This document shows, piece by piece, positions 7,370 to 15,502 of a DNA stretch of 64,000 nt. Below the pieces are notes generated by a model. It did not search any database. It saw only the letters and a list, made by a program, of their open reading frames with translations, and had not been told where the DNA came from. The DNA comes from Gallionellaceae bacterium. Lineage in GTDB: Bacteria > Pseudomonadota > Gammaproteobacteria > Burkholderiales > Thiobacillaceae. The number at the start of each line of letters is the position of its first letter. Position 1 is the first letter of the stretch. Both the position numbers and the translations under genes were made by a program. The stretch lies in assembly GCA_028714735.1 (NCBI GenBank), contig JAQTLU010000006.1:14232-78231 (forward strand), given 5' to 3'.

Positions 7370-7780
7370 ATGACCGAAACCCCGTATCAACGCATCGGCG
7401 GCGAACCCGCCATCCGCAAACTGGTGACGCGCTTCTACGAGCTGATGGACGAACTGCCGGAGGCCTATGCGACGCGCAAGATTCATCCCGAGGATCTGGC
7501 GCCCTCGGGCGACAAGTTCGTGATGTTCCTGTCCGGCTGGCTGGGCGGGCCCGACCAGTACGTCGAGAAATTCGGCCATCCCATGCTGCGGCGCCGGCAC
7601 ATGCCTTTTCCGATCGGGCAGCAGGAACACGACGAGTGGCTGATGTGCATGCGCTCGGCGATGGCCGAGACCGTCGCCGACGACGAATTGCGCGACCAGC
7701 TATATCAGGCCATGTTGCCGATCGCCTCGCACATGATGAACCGGGGCGAGCACGCCGGCGGCTGCAACTGTAATCACTAG
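7370..7780 (+). CDS. Group II truncated haemoglobin
   Basis: 136 residues. Small 2-on-2 globins bind O2 or NO and often protect against nitric oxide or deliver oxygen under low oxygen. YQRIGGEPAIRKLVTRFYELM is the family start. The B10 Tyr is residue 23, the proximal haem ligand is His77 (RRRHMPFPIG), and Trp90 (EHDEWL) is the conserved G8 Trp of group II. AAGGAG lies six bases before the ATG. The protein ends in an unusual Cys/His tail, HAGGCNCNH, which could bind metal. A sigma-54-type promoter precedes it. A shortened copy of the gene lies 600 bases downstream. Confidence 0.9.
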   Translation: MTETPYQRIGGEPAIRKLVTRFYELMDELPEAYATRKIHPEDLAPSGDKFVMFLSGWLGGPDQYVEKFGHPMLRRRHMPFPIGQQEHDEWLMCMRSAMAETVADDELRDQLYQAMLPIASHMMNRGEHAGGCNCNH

Positions 7781-8019
7781 ACCGCAGCAGGTTGATCGTT
7801 GATGACCACGCGGTGGAGGGCGTGTTATATCCCTCCTTCAGTGACTCGACCTATCAGACCGTGGTTCGTGGGCGGACCGAGCATTGCCGGATCGAGGCCG
7901 CCGGCTTGAGGATGCCGGTCGAGGCATACCAAGGCGCGCTGGGCAATCTGGCCCGCAATGCGGTTGCGAAGCTTTATGAAAATGCCCGTTGGTCGGGTTT
8001 TCGTCGCAGGAGCAAGGAC

Positions 8020-8250
8020 ATGACCACATTGAGCGCTCAAACCCTGGTGATGGCGGTGCAGGGTGTCGAAGCGGAGATACGTCGGATCAAGGACTCCGTG
8101 GGCGGGGACATCGCGGAGCGGGAACCCGACGAGCAAGAACTGCTGTTTGCTTTCAGCCAGGCCGCAACGGAGCTGAAGGCGGCCTATCTGGACATGCGTT
8201 CGTCGGTCCCAGGCATGCCGCCGTATGAGCAATTGGTAAGCGGCGCCTGA
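8020..8250 (+). CDS. Small hypothetical protein
   Basis: 76 residues, mainly helical by composition (MAVQGVEAEIRRIKDSVGGD ... FAFSQAATELKAAYLDMR). The ATG is preceded by AGGAG with a seven-base gap, which is why I start here. The frame stays open for another 228 bases upstream (to about 7792) and that stretch also looks protein-like (VVRGRTEHCRIEAAGLRMPV...), with faint resemblance to DUF1488 proteins. So the true product may be longer, or a small upstream gene may have fused after losing its stop. It shares the strand with the globin gene. No function can be assigned. Confidence 0.5.
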   Translation: MTTLSAQTLVMAVQGVEAEIRRIKDSVGGDIAEREPDEQELLFAFSQAATELKAAYLDMRSSVPGMPPYEQLVSGA

Positions 8251-8281
8251 GCCAGCAAACCTCGGTCTGAAACCATCCATC

Positions 8282-8304
8282 CGGGCAGGCGCCCAGCCTG
8301 CCCG
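8282..8304 (+). terminator. GC-rich hairpin, possible transcription end
   Basis: CGGGCAGGC and GCCTGCCCG pair perfectly over nine bases around a five-base loop, 31 bases after the stop of the small gene. No clear T-run follows, so termination would be Rho-aided or weak. Confidence 0.4.
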
Positions 8305-8376
8305 AGGCCATTCGGGTCTTTGTAATCCCTGTCAGGCTTGCCTGATGAATATCGTTACCGGCATGTGCCAGGCGTG

Positions 8377-8481
8377 CCCGACCAGTACGTCGAGAAATTC
8401 GGCCAGGCCATGTTGCCGATCACCTCGCACAGGATGAACCGGGGCGGGCACGCCGGCGGCTGCGACTGCGGGCACCATTGA
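8377..8481 (+). pseudogene. Internally deleted partial copy of the truncated haemoglobin gene
   Basis: The frame reads PDQYVEKFG followed directly by QAMLPITSHRMNRGGHAGG and the tail CDCGHH. It matches residues 61-69 and then 113-136 of the upstream globin. Residues 70-112, including the haem-ligand His77 and Trp90, are removed by an in-frame deletion of 129 bases. The DNA match to 7549-7570 and 7705-7780 is close. No proper start precedes it (only weak GTG codons), and it cannot bind haem as a globin. The Cys/His-rich C-terminus is kept (GGCDCGHH against GGCNCNH). Confidence 0.8.
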
Positions 8482-8508
8482 CCCGTGCGCCGATAGGCGA
8501 ACCCTTCC

Positions 8509-8575
8509 GTCCTTCCCGCTGAGGCGGGAACCCAGTCAAATCAAGGCTCTGGATCCCCGCCTGCGCGGGGATGAC
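8509..8575. repeat. REPIN-like pair of inverted REP units
   Basis: Two 27-base palindromic units in opposite orientation, 13 bases apart. The first (8509-8535) has the core TTCCCGCTGAGGCGGGAA. The second (8549-8575) has ATCCCCGCCTGCGCGGGGAT. The reverse complement of the second aligns with the first almost throughout (GTC-T-CCCGC-GGCGGG-CCAG). This is the usual arrangement of chromosomal REP doublets mobilised by RAYT transposases. It lies between the globin fragment and dctS. Confidence 0.75.
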
Positions 8576-8615
8576 AAATAGTCCGGCTCACCGCTTCCCG
8601 GATTAATATGCCGGC

Positions 8616-10559
8616 ATGCCCGATGCCGCCGCGCCCCGTCCAGGCTCCCCACCCGCCCCCAGCCGCTGGCTCTGGCTGCTGCCCCGGCTGGCCTTCGCCC
8701 TGTTCGTCGCCTCGGTGGCGGTGCAGATCTGGCTGAACCAGCGCGCCGACAGCGAGGAAGAGCGCGCCACGCTGCTCAACGACATGCTCTGGCTGGAGCA
8801 GACCCTGAGCTTCAACCTGGAGCACAACGAGGAGAACCTGGCCCGCATCGCGCCCGACGTCGGCGTGGCCCTGTTCGAGGCCCACGCCCACGCCCTGCTC
8901 GACAACAAGAGCGGCCTCGACGGGGTGTTGCTGCTGTCCGCCGACGGCGCCGTCCGCCATCGCCTGCCGGCCGGATCGGCCACGGTTGCAGCCACGGCAT
9001 TGGCGGCGACGCTCGACCTCGCCCGCCGGCTCGGCAAGCCCGGCTACAGCCCGCCCTACCGCGATGCGTCCGGCACCTGGGCATTCCAGGTCCATGTGCC
9101 GCTCTATCGCGAGGGCCGCTTCGCCGGCGCCGCGGTCGGCATCTACGGCCTGCGCCGGATATTGCAGGACGGCGTGCCCTGGTGGCTGGCCCAGCGCAAC
9201 CACATCAGCGTGCTCGATCTCGATGGCACGGTACTGACCAGCCGGTCCAGCCTGGCCCAGGCGGAAACGGCATCCAGCCACCGGATGTTCTTCGATCCGC
9301 CCGGCCACGGCCTGGTCCTGCTGGCGACGCCGATCCGTCCTCCTGCCAGCTGGACCGGCCAGTTCCTGTCCGGCTCCCTGGTCCTGCTCGCGATCCTGGT
9401 GGTCTGGAGCCTGTGGGCCCTGCGCCGCGACGTCCAGCAACGCCACGCCGCCGAGCAGGCCCTGCGCGGCGAATATGCCTTTCGCACCGCCATGGAGGAT
9501 TCCCTGCAGACCGGCCTGCGCGCCCGCGACCTCGACGGCCGCATCACCTACGTCAACCCGGCCTTCTGCCGCATGGTCGGCTGGAGCGCCGAGGAACTGG
9601 TCGGCCTGGCGCCGCCCATGCCCTACTGGGCCGACGAGGATATGGAAACCGCGCGCGAGCTGAACGACCGCATCCTGGCCGGCCGGGGCCCGCAGACCGG
9701 CTTCGAGATGCTGCTGAAACGCCGCAGCGGCGAGACCTTTCCGGCCCTGATCCACACCACGCCGCTGATCGACGCCCAGGGCCGGCAGACCGGCTGGATG
9801 AGTTCCATCGTCGACCTGACCGAGCAGCGCCGGGCCGAGGAGCGCGAGCGCCAGCAACTGGAGCACCTGCAGGCCGCCGCCCGCCTGGTCGCCATGGGCG
9901 AGATGGCCTCCAGCCTGGCGCACGAGTTGAACCAGCCGCTGGCGGCGATCTCCAGCTATGCCGCCGGCTCGCTCAACCTGATCGACTCCGGCCAGGCCGA
10001 CCCGGCGGAAATCCGCGCCGTCCTGGCCAAGACCCAGGCCCAAGCCCAGCGCGCCGGCCAGGTGATCCGGCGCATCTACGCCTTCGTCCGCCGCGCCGAG
10101 CCGAAGACCGAGCCGTGCGAATTGACCGGGATGATCGAGGAGACCATCGCGCTGGTGGAGGTGGACGCCCGCCGGCGCAAGGTCCGCATCGTCCATGAAC
10201 TGGCCGACGGCCTGCCCACCGTGGCAGGCGACCGCGTGCTGCTCGGCCAGGCCCTGTTCAACCTGATGAAGAACGGCATCGAGGCCATGAGAGAGAGCCC
10301 GGACGCGCAACTGACGGTGCGCGCCGACGCCGATGGCGAGCAGGTCGTCATCGCCATCGCCGACCGCGGCCCCGGCATCCCGGCCGAGGCGGCGAAAGCG
10401 CTGTTCGAGCCGTTCTACACCACCAAGGCCGAGGGCATGGGCATGGGCCTGAACATCTGCCGCTCCATCGTCGAGGCCCATCAGGGCCGCCTCTGGCTGG
10501 AGCCGAACCCGGACGGCGGCAGCATCTTCTACGTCAGCCTGCCGAGGCAGCGGCAATGA
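8616..10559 (+). CDS. dctS: Sensor histidine kinase for C4-dicarboxylates (DctS-like)
   Basis: 647 residues. One membrane helix at about 25-43, a periplasmic sensory region of PDC/Cache type to about 250, a second helix (FLSGSLVLLAILVVWSLWAL), a cytoplasmic PAS domain (about 295-410), then the histidine kinase core. VAMGEMASSLAHELNQPLAA carries the phospho-accepting His436, and GDRVLLGQALFNLMKNGIEAM, DRGPGIP and TKAEGMGMGLNICRSIVEAH are the N, G1 and G2 boxes. The layout matches Rhodobacter DctS. It shares an ATGA overlap with the regulator gene. The likely target is the dctPQM operon at 2.5-5.6 kb, now separated by a 3-kb insert. Kinase identity is certain; the ligand is inferred. Confidence 0.85.
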   Translation: MPDAAAPRPGSPPAPSRWLWLLPRLAFALFVASVAVQIWLNQRADSEEERATLLNDMLWLEQTLSFNLEHNEENLARIAPDVGVALFEAHAHALLDNKSGLDGVLLLSADGAVRHRLPAGSATVAATALAATLDLARRLGKPGYSPPYRDASGTWAFQVHVPLYREGRFAGAAVGIYGLRRILQDGVPWWLAQRNHISVLDLDGTVLTSRSSLAQAETASSHRMFFDPPGHGLVLLATPIRPPASWTGQFLSGSLVLLAILVVWSLWALRRDVQQRHAAEQALRGEYAFRTAMEDSLQTGLRARDLDGRITYVNPAFCRMVGWSAEELVGLAPPMPYWADEDMETARELNDRILAGRGPQTGFEMLLKRRSGETFPALIHTTPLIDAQGRQTGWMSSIVDLTEQRRAEERERQQLEHLQAAARLVAMGEMASSLAHELNQPLAAISSYAAGSLNLIDSGQADPAEIRAVLAKTQAQAQRAGQVIRRIYAFVRRAEPKTEPCELTGMIEETIALVEVDARRRKVRIVHELADGLPTVAGDRVLLGQALFNLMKNGIEAMRESPDAQLTVRADADGEQVVIAIADRGPGIPAEAAKALFEPFYTTKAEGMGMGLNICRSIVEAHQGRLWLEPNPDGGSIFYVSLPRQRQ

Positions 10560-11149
10560 CCATCGCCCACATCGTCGACGACGACGAGGCCATCCGCGAC
10601 GCCCTGGCCTGGCTGCTGCGCTCGCGCAGCGTCGAAAGCCGGTCCTGGGGGAGCGCCGAAGCGTTCCTGGCCGATTACGACCCGGCCATGACCGGCTGCC
10701 TGGTGCTCGACATCCGCATGCGCGCCATGACCGGCCTGGAGCTGTTCGATCGCCTGCGCGAGCTGGACTGCCGCATGCCGGTGATCTTCCTGACCGGCCA
10801 TGGCGAGGTGCCGCAGGCGGTCCAGGCCCTGAAGAACGGCGCCTTCGACTTCCTGGAAAAGCCGTTCGACGACAACCAGCTCGCCGACCGGGTCATCGCG
10901 GCCCTGGCCCTGGACGCCGAGCGGCGCCTCAGCGGCCACAACAGCGACCATCTGAAGGAATGCCTGGCCAGCCTGACCGCACGGGAAAAAGAGGTCATGG
11001 GCCACATCCTGGCCGGCAAGCTGAACAAGGTGATCGCCGACGAGATGAATATCGCCATGCGTACCGTCGAGGTACATCGGGCCCACATCTTCGAGAAGAT
11101 GGGCGTGAAGTCGGCGGTGGAACTGGCGCGCCGGCTTTCCCAGAGTTGA
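10556..11149 (+). CDS. dctR: FixJ/NarL-family response regulator (DctR-like)
   Basis: 197 residues. The receiver domain has the acidic pair in VDDDEAIRDALAWLLRSRSV, phospho-acceptor Asp52 (LVLDIRMRAMTGLELF), Thr in FLTGHGEVPQAVQALK, and Lys in FDFLEKPFDD. The C-terminal LuxR-type helix-turn-helix is SLTAREKEVMGHILAGKLNK through IAMRTVEVHRAHIFEKMGVK. This is the FixJ/TodT/DctR arrangement. Its start overlaps the dctS stop, so the pair is co-translated. A plausible target is the exact dyad upstream of dctP. Assignment as DctR rests on the DctS partner and the transporter nearby. Confidence 0.85.
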   Translation: MTIAHIVDDDEAIRDALAWLLRSRSVESRSWGSAEAFLADYDPAMTGCLVLDIRMRAMTGLELFDRLRELDCRMPVIFLTGHGEVPQAVQALKNGAFDFLEKPFDDNQLADRVIAALALDAERRLSGHNSDHLKECLASLTAREKEVMGHILAGKLNKVIADEMNIAMRTVEVHRAHIFEKMGVKSAVELARRLSQS

Positions 11150-11163
11150 ATCGGGCCGGCGCC

Positions 11164-11189
11164 CCGGACGCCTCCGGGCATGCGTCCGG
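11164..11189 (+). terminator. Hairpin after dctR
   Basis: CCGGACGC and GCGTCCGG form an eight-base stem with a ten-base loop just after the dctR stop. No T-run follows, so it is only a possible terminator or RNA-end-protecting hairpin. Confidence 0.35.
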
Positions 11190-11292
11190 CAGGGCCAGAC
11201 GACGGCGGGTGAAGGTCGCCATTGCTCGACATGCCGGGTATCCACAATAATGCACACGACCCGGCAGCCTGCCAGGCAGGTTCAGGAGAGCC

Positions 11293-12774
11293 ATGTTGCA
11301 CAACCGAACTACTTCGACTGTTGGCATGGCCCTGCTGCTGGGCATGCTTGGCACAACCAGCCTGTATGGCGCCCAGACCATAGCCGAGGCGGACCTGGCG
11401 TTCGACGTCGACAACGCCCCGCCGGAAGCGCGCGGCAAGATCCTGCCGAATGTCGACCCGGCCGCCGGCGGCAGCAAGTACACCGATGCCGCGGGCCTTT
11501 ATACCTTCCTCATGCCCCCCGGCTGGACGATGACGGCACTCGATGACGAAGCGCAGGGCATTGCCTTCAGGGGCAGCAGTGGCAAGAACAAGGTGAACTG
11601 CGTCCTGTCCGCCAAGAATTACCTCCGCGGCGCCAGGACCCTGAGTGAATTGCAGGCTACGCCCGATGATTCGGTACGCACCACATTCGAGCAGGCCCTG
11701 ATCGACGACACCGGCTGGAAAAAGGTCGAGAAGCGCGGCACGCTGGCGTTGGGCGACGGCGGCCGCAGCAAGCGTACGCCGGTCAAGGTCTGGACCTGGG
11801 GCAGCCTTTCGCCCGACGGCAAAGCCTACGATACCGTCGCCATCGTGGAAGCCCCGGCCGCCACCCTGCTGGTGCTGTGCGGGAGCGCCCCCGATGCCCG
11901 GGACGTTGCCGAGCCGGTGATCAAGCGTTCCTTCCGCCTGGCCACGGGGGCGTTGATCGCGCCCGCGGCCAGGCCATCCGCGCCCGGAACACCGGCACGC
12001 AAGGCCGAGGAAAAGACCGAAGACAGACCGATCTTCCAGGAAGCCATGCGGGCCTACCAGCGCGGCGACTATGCCACCGCCCTGCAACTGCTGTTGCCGC
12101 TGGCGGAACAGGGCAACCCGCTGGCGCAGAACAACCTGGGCGTGATGTACGACAAGGGCTACGGCGTGGCCCAGGATGAAGCGGCGGCGGCGAAGTGGTA
12201 TCGCAAGGCCGCCGGGCTGGGCAATACCAAGGCCCAGTTCAGCCTGGGCGTGATGCTGGCCAACGGCCGTGGCGTGGCCAAGGACGACGTCGAGGCCGGC
12301 CAGTGGTACCGCAAGGCCGCCGAGCAGGGCCATGCCGAAGCCCAGTACAACACGGGATTGCGTTATGCCGGCGGTCGCGGCGTGGAAACGAACGCAACCG
12401 AAGCCGCAAACTGGTACCGCAAGTCGGCGGAACAGGGCTACGCCAAGGCGCAGACCAACCTGGGCGTGCTGTATTCGAAGGGCGAAGGCGTGACCAAGGA
12501 CGATGCCGAGGCCGTGAAGTGGTATCGCTTGGCGGCCGAGCAGGGCAATGCCCTCGGCCAGTTCAACCTGGGCCTCAAGCTGCTTAACGGCCAGGGCGCG
12601 GCGCGTGACCCGGTCGCCGCCACCATGTGGATCAGCCTTGCGGCCCAGGGCGACGAAAAGAAGGCCGTCGCCAGACTGGAAGCGCTGGGAAAGCAACTGA
12701 CGCCGGAACAGGCCGAACAGGCGAAAAAGCTGGCTGACGAGTGCAAGGCCCGGGATTACAGGGATTGCCTGTGA
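11293..12774 (+). CDS. Exported protein: unknown domain followed by Sel1 repeats
   Basis: 493 residues with a signal peptide ending near SLYGA; AGGAG precedes the ATG. Residues about 35-220 form an unknown domain (FDVDNAPPEARGKILP, GLYTFLMPPGWTM, VEKRGTLALGDGG, KRTPVKVWTW, IVEAPAATLLVLCG) that looks like a PsbP/DcrB-type lipid- or ligand-binding fold; that fold guess is mine. From about 255 to 450 follow five Sel1 repeats of 36 residues (AQNNLGVMYDKGYGVAQDEA, AAAKWYRKAA...), which serve as protein-protein interaction solenoids. A related gene two positions downstream has the same two parts in the opposite order. It is probably periplasmic. First of a row of seven unknown genes. Confidence 0.85.
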   Translation: MLHNRTTSTVGMALLLGMLGTTSLYGAQTIAEADLAFDVDNAPPEARGKILPNVDPAAGGSKYTDAAGLYTFLMPPGWTMTALDDEAQGIAFRGSSGKNKVNCVLSAKNYLRGARTLSELQATPDDSVRTTFEQALIDDTGWKKVEKRGTLALGDGGRSKRTPVKVWTWGSLSPDGKAYDTVAIVEAPAATLLVLCGSAPDARDVAEPVIKRSFRLATGALIAPAARPSAPGTPARKAEEKTEDRPIFQEAMRAYQRGDYATALQLLLPLAEQGNPLAQNNLGVMYDKGYGVAQDEAAAAKWYRKAAGLGNTKAQFSLGVMLANGRGVAKDDVEAGQWYRKAAEQGHAEAQYNTGLRYAGGRGVETNATEAANWYRKSAEQGYAKAQTNLGVLYSKGEGVTKDDAEAVKWYRLAAEQGNALGQFNLGLKLLNGQGAARDPVAATMWISLAAQGDEKKAVARLEALGKQLTPEQAEQAKKLADECKARDYRDCL

Positions 12775-12831
12775 GCACGGCTTCAGGCTGCCCCGATCGA
12801 TGTCGACCCGGTTTCACCCAGGAGGCCCCTC

Positions 12832-13524
12832 ATGACCAAACCATTCCTAGCAATCGGCTTGTTGATGCTGGCGTGGTGCGCCAGCGCGCAGGCGGCCGAA
12901 ACCGACAGCAAGGCCGAGATACAGGATGCCGCACTCGCGGCCGTGGTTGCCGAGTCGGCCGCCGCCGGTGTGCTTGACCAGGCGCGGACGCGCAAGCTGC
13001 TGCGCGCCATGTTCAGTGACGACAAGGTCGATTCGCAGGAGCAGGGCCTGATCGCGGCGCTGATGCAGGCCGGCGGCAAGCCGGTCCCGGTCAGCCTGGC
13101 CTCGGGCCAGCTTGTCCAGATGCCCGCGCCCGATCCAAAAGGCAGGGCCTTGCTTGAACTGGCGGTCAGTCCGGTCGATATGGAAACGCTGTGGCTCACC
13201 GACGAGGCCGGCATGGCGAAACTGATCGAACTGGCCGGACTGAACACGACCTACTACCGGCAGGTTTACGACTTTGTCGTCGGCAAGCTGTACAAGATTT
13301 ACCGCAACACGCCTGACGACGCGAACAGATACGAGCCCTTGCGGGGCGCACTCAGCAAGGCCTGGGAGCTGACCAAAGGACTCGATCTGAGCCAGCGCCG
13401 GTTGGGTGCAAAACTGCTCCATTACGCCATGAAAGACATCAACCGGAAGACCAACAACGGCATTCCGGACTACCTCTACGACTGGTTGAAGCCGAACGGG
13501 CCGGTCGTGACCAAGGGCACTTAG
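12832..13524 (+). CDS. Exported protein of unknown function
   Basis: 230 residues. Signal peptide MTKPFLAIGLLMLAWCASAQ-A-A, then a mature part rich in Ala, Asp and Leu with no cysteine. AGGAGG lies six bases before the ATG. Recognisable stretches are TRKLLRAMFSDDKVDSQEQG, which has the spacing of a loose acidic Ca-binding loop (DDKVDSQE) but not a full EF hand, and a helical C-terminal half (YYRQVYDFVVGKLYKIY). It lies between the two Sel1-repeat genes on the same strand with short gaps (57 and 36 bases), so it is probably co-transcribed and acts in the same place. I do not recognise the family. Confidence 0.8.
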   Translation: MTKPFLAIGLLMLAWCASAQAAETDSKAEIQDAALAAVVAESAAAGVLDQARTRKLLRAMFSDDKVDSQEQGLIAALMQAGGKPVPVSLASGQLVQMPAPDPKGRALLELAVSPVDMETLWLTDEAGMAKLIELAGLNTTYYRQVYDFVVGKLYKIYRNTPDDANRYEPLRGALSKAWELTKGLDLSQRRLGAKLLHYAMKDINRKTNNGIPDYLYDWLKPNGPVVTKGT

Positions 13525-13560
13525 CGGCGGCGTTTTCATGAATGAACCAGGGAGCCGGGC

Positions 13561-15459
13561 ATGGACGCGTCAATGCTTTTGAAAGCAGTTTTGCCAGGGC
13601 TGGTTTTGGCACTGGTGGTGACGGCCGCCCCGGCGGACGACACGCAGTACCAGGAGGGTGCGGCGGCCTTCTCCCGTGGCGACAGGGCCAAGGCCCTGAG
13701 CCTTCTCAAGCCCCTGGCCGAGCAGGGGAATGCCGATGCCCAGCAGAAGCTGGCCGTGATCTACCTGGGCGGTTCGGGCGTGGCCAGGGACAACAAGCAG
13801 GCGGCCAGGTGGTATCTGAAGGCGGCCGAGGGCGGCAATGCCGACGCCCAGAATCAGCTCGCCACGGCTTATCGCGAAGGTCTGTACGGCCTGCCGAAGG
13901 ATCATCAGCAGGCGCTGAGGTGGTTCCGTACCGCCGCCGAGCAGGGCCATGCCGCCGCCCGCCTGAGCCTGGCCGTCATGTACCAGAACGGCTGGGGCAC
14001 GGATAAGAACATCGACGAAGCCGTGCGGCTGACACGCCTGACGGCGGAACAGGGCTACGCCGATGCCCAGGTTCGCCTTGGCCAGATGTACGAAAAGGGC
14101 GAGGGGGTCGCACAAAGCAACCCGGAGGCGGCGAAGTGGTACCGCCTGGCCGCCGACCAGGGCAGCTACCTGGCGAAAGGCTATCTGAAGTCGCTACCTG
14201 TCGTCACACCTCCCCCCATAGTTGCGGTGAGCGCAGCCGCTACCGCCAGCGCCAGGCCGGAAGTTGCGCCGCAGACCCCGCCGCAAAGGCCGGCGGAACA
14301 ACCCCGGCCGGCCCCCCTCGCCCAGGCAGTCGCGCCCGCACCCAGCCCGGTCGTTGCGGCAGCGCCGCCCGCCGCGGTTGTATCCGACGACAGCTTCGAC
14401 TTGGACAAGGCGCCGGCCTCGGAACGCGGCAGGGCCATTCCCATAGCCGGCAATCCGGCCTACGGCTCCAAGTTCACGGATGCGAATGGCCTGTACACCT
14501 TCATCATGGCCAGGAACTGGTCATGGGAACGCGACAGGAACGACCCGAGAGCGGCCCATTTCTGGGGGATGAGCGGCAACAACCATGCCAGCTGCGCCGT
14601 TGCGCCCATGGATTATTGGCGGGGGTCGAAGTCGCTTGGCGACTTGCAGGCGATTCCGGAAGGCAAGGCCCTGGACAGCTTTGAAAAGGGCCTGATGACT
14701 ACCCTGGGTTGGGACAAGGTGGAAAAGCGGGGCACGCTGGTGCTGGGCGATGGCGGGTGGCCCAAGCGTACGCCGGTCAAGGCCTTGAGCTGGACCGCCG
14801 CCAACCCGAGCGGAAGTTATGACACGGCCGTGGTCGTGGAGGCCCCGGCGAATGCCTTGCTGGTCATTTGCAACACCAACCGGCCGAAATTGGGCGAAGC
14901 CGTCGTCAGGCTGGCCTTCCGCCTGGCTGAGGGCGCACTGACCCCGGCGAACACCATGTCCAGCCAGTTTGCCTTGGCGTCGGACCCAGGCAGGCAGGAC
15001 AGTGTCAGAAAAATTGCCGAGGCGGATCGGAGCGGCCGCGCCTGGCCGCAGCAAACCTCAACGTCGGCTGGCGGACAAAATACCGAACGGGAACAACTGC
15101 TGCGCGAGTTCGAGGTCGCGCTCAACAAAGGCGACCGGAACGCGATTTACCGGCTAGGCCCGAAGGTCAAGGACACCCGGTTTTGCCAGTACGTCGACGG
15201 CGATCCCTCTGCGACTCCGCAGCAGATTTATGATGGGGCCAGCTCCTGTCCCGCCGGCCCCTTGTTCGACAAGCTGACGAAACGCTACGTCAGCACCCTG
15301 AGCGCCCCGCAACCCGTGTCCACTTACGGGACGACGCCTGTCCAGTCGACCGGGACATCGTCGCAGACCAACTGGACGCAATTCAAAATGCAGACGCAGC
15401 ACGCCACCGATGCCGCGATCCGTGACATGAACCGGCGCATCGACAATGCCGGCCATTGA
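13561..15459 (+). CDS. Exported protein: Sel1 repeats followed by the same unknown domain
   Basis: 632 residues with an N-terminal signal sequence (LLKAVLPGLVLALVVTAAPA). Residues about 30-205 are four to five Sel1 repeats (AQQKLAVIYLGGSGVARDNK, QAARWYLKAAEGG...). A Pro/Ala-rich linker (about 215-275) leads to an unknown domain at about 278-460 (FDLDKAPASERGRAIP, GLYTFIMARNW, VEKRGTLVLGDGG, KRTPVKALSW, VVEAPANALLVICN) clearly homologous to the N-terminal domain of the protein encoded at 11293. A unique tail of about 170 residues has conserved-looking Cys (TRFCQYVDG, SSCPAGPLFD). Domain order is thus reversed between the two paralogues. AGGGAG precedes the ATG. Function unknown; probably a periplasmic scaffold. 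Confidence 0.85.
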   Translation: MDASMLLKAVLPGLVLALVVTAAPADDTQYQEGAAAFSRGDRAKALSLLKPLAEQGNADAQQKLAVIYLGGSGVARDNKQAARWYLKAAEGGNADAQNQLATAYREGLYGLPKDHQQALRWFRTAAEQGHAAARLSLAVMYQNGWGTDKNIDEAVRLTRLTAEQGYADAQVRLGQMYEKGEGVAQSNPEAAKWYRLAADQGSYLAKGYLKSLPVVTPPPIVAVSAAATASARPEVAPQTPPQRPAEQPRPAPLAQAVAPAPSPVVAAAPPAAVVSDDSFDLDKAPASERGRAIPIAGNPAYGSKFTDANGLYTFIMARNWSWERDRNDPRAAHFWGMSGNNHASCAVAPMDYWRGSKSLGDLQAIPEGKALDSFEKGLMTTLGWDKVEKRGTLVLGDGGWPKRTPVKALSWTAANPSGSYDTAVVVEAPANALLVICNTNRPKLGEAVVRLAFRLAEGALTPANTMSSQFALASDPGRQDSVRKIAEADRSGRAWPQQTSTSAGGQNTEREQLLREFEVALNKGDRNAIYRLGPKVKDTRFCQYVDGDPSATPQQIYDGASSCPAGPLFDKLTKRYVSTLSAPQPVSTYGTTPVQSTGTSSQTNWTQFKMQTQHATDAAIRDMNRRIDNAGH

Positions 15460-15502
15460 CGAGGCCATGCGGACTTCCGGGTACCGCCGCATCGGGTAAG
15501 CC

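Noticed and set aside
7817-7835. GGAGGG...CCCTCC hairpin after the globin gene as a terminator
   Set aside because: Six-base stem with a ten-base loop and only TTC after it; too weak, and inside a frame that may be coding.
13029-13080. EF-hand calcium site in the exported protein at 12832
   Set aside because: Only a loose DDKVDSQE stretch; the 12-residue loop pattern is incomplete.
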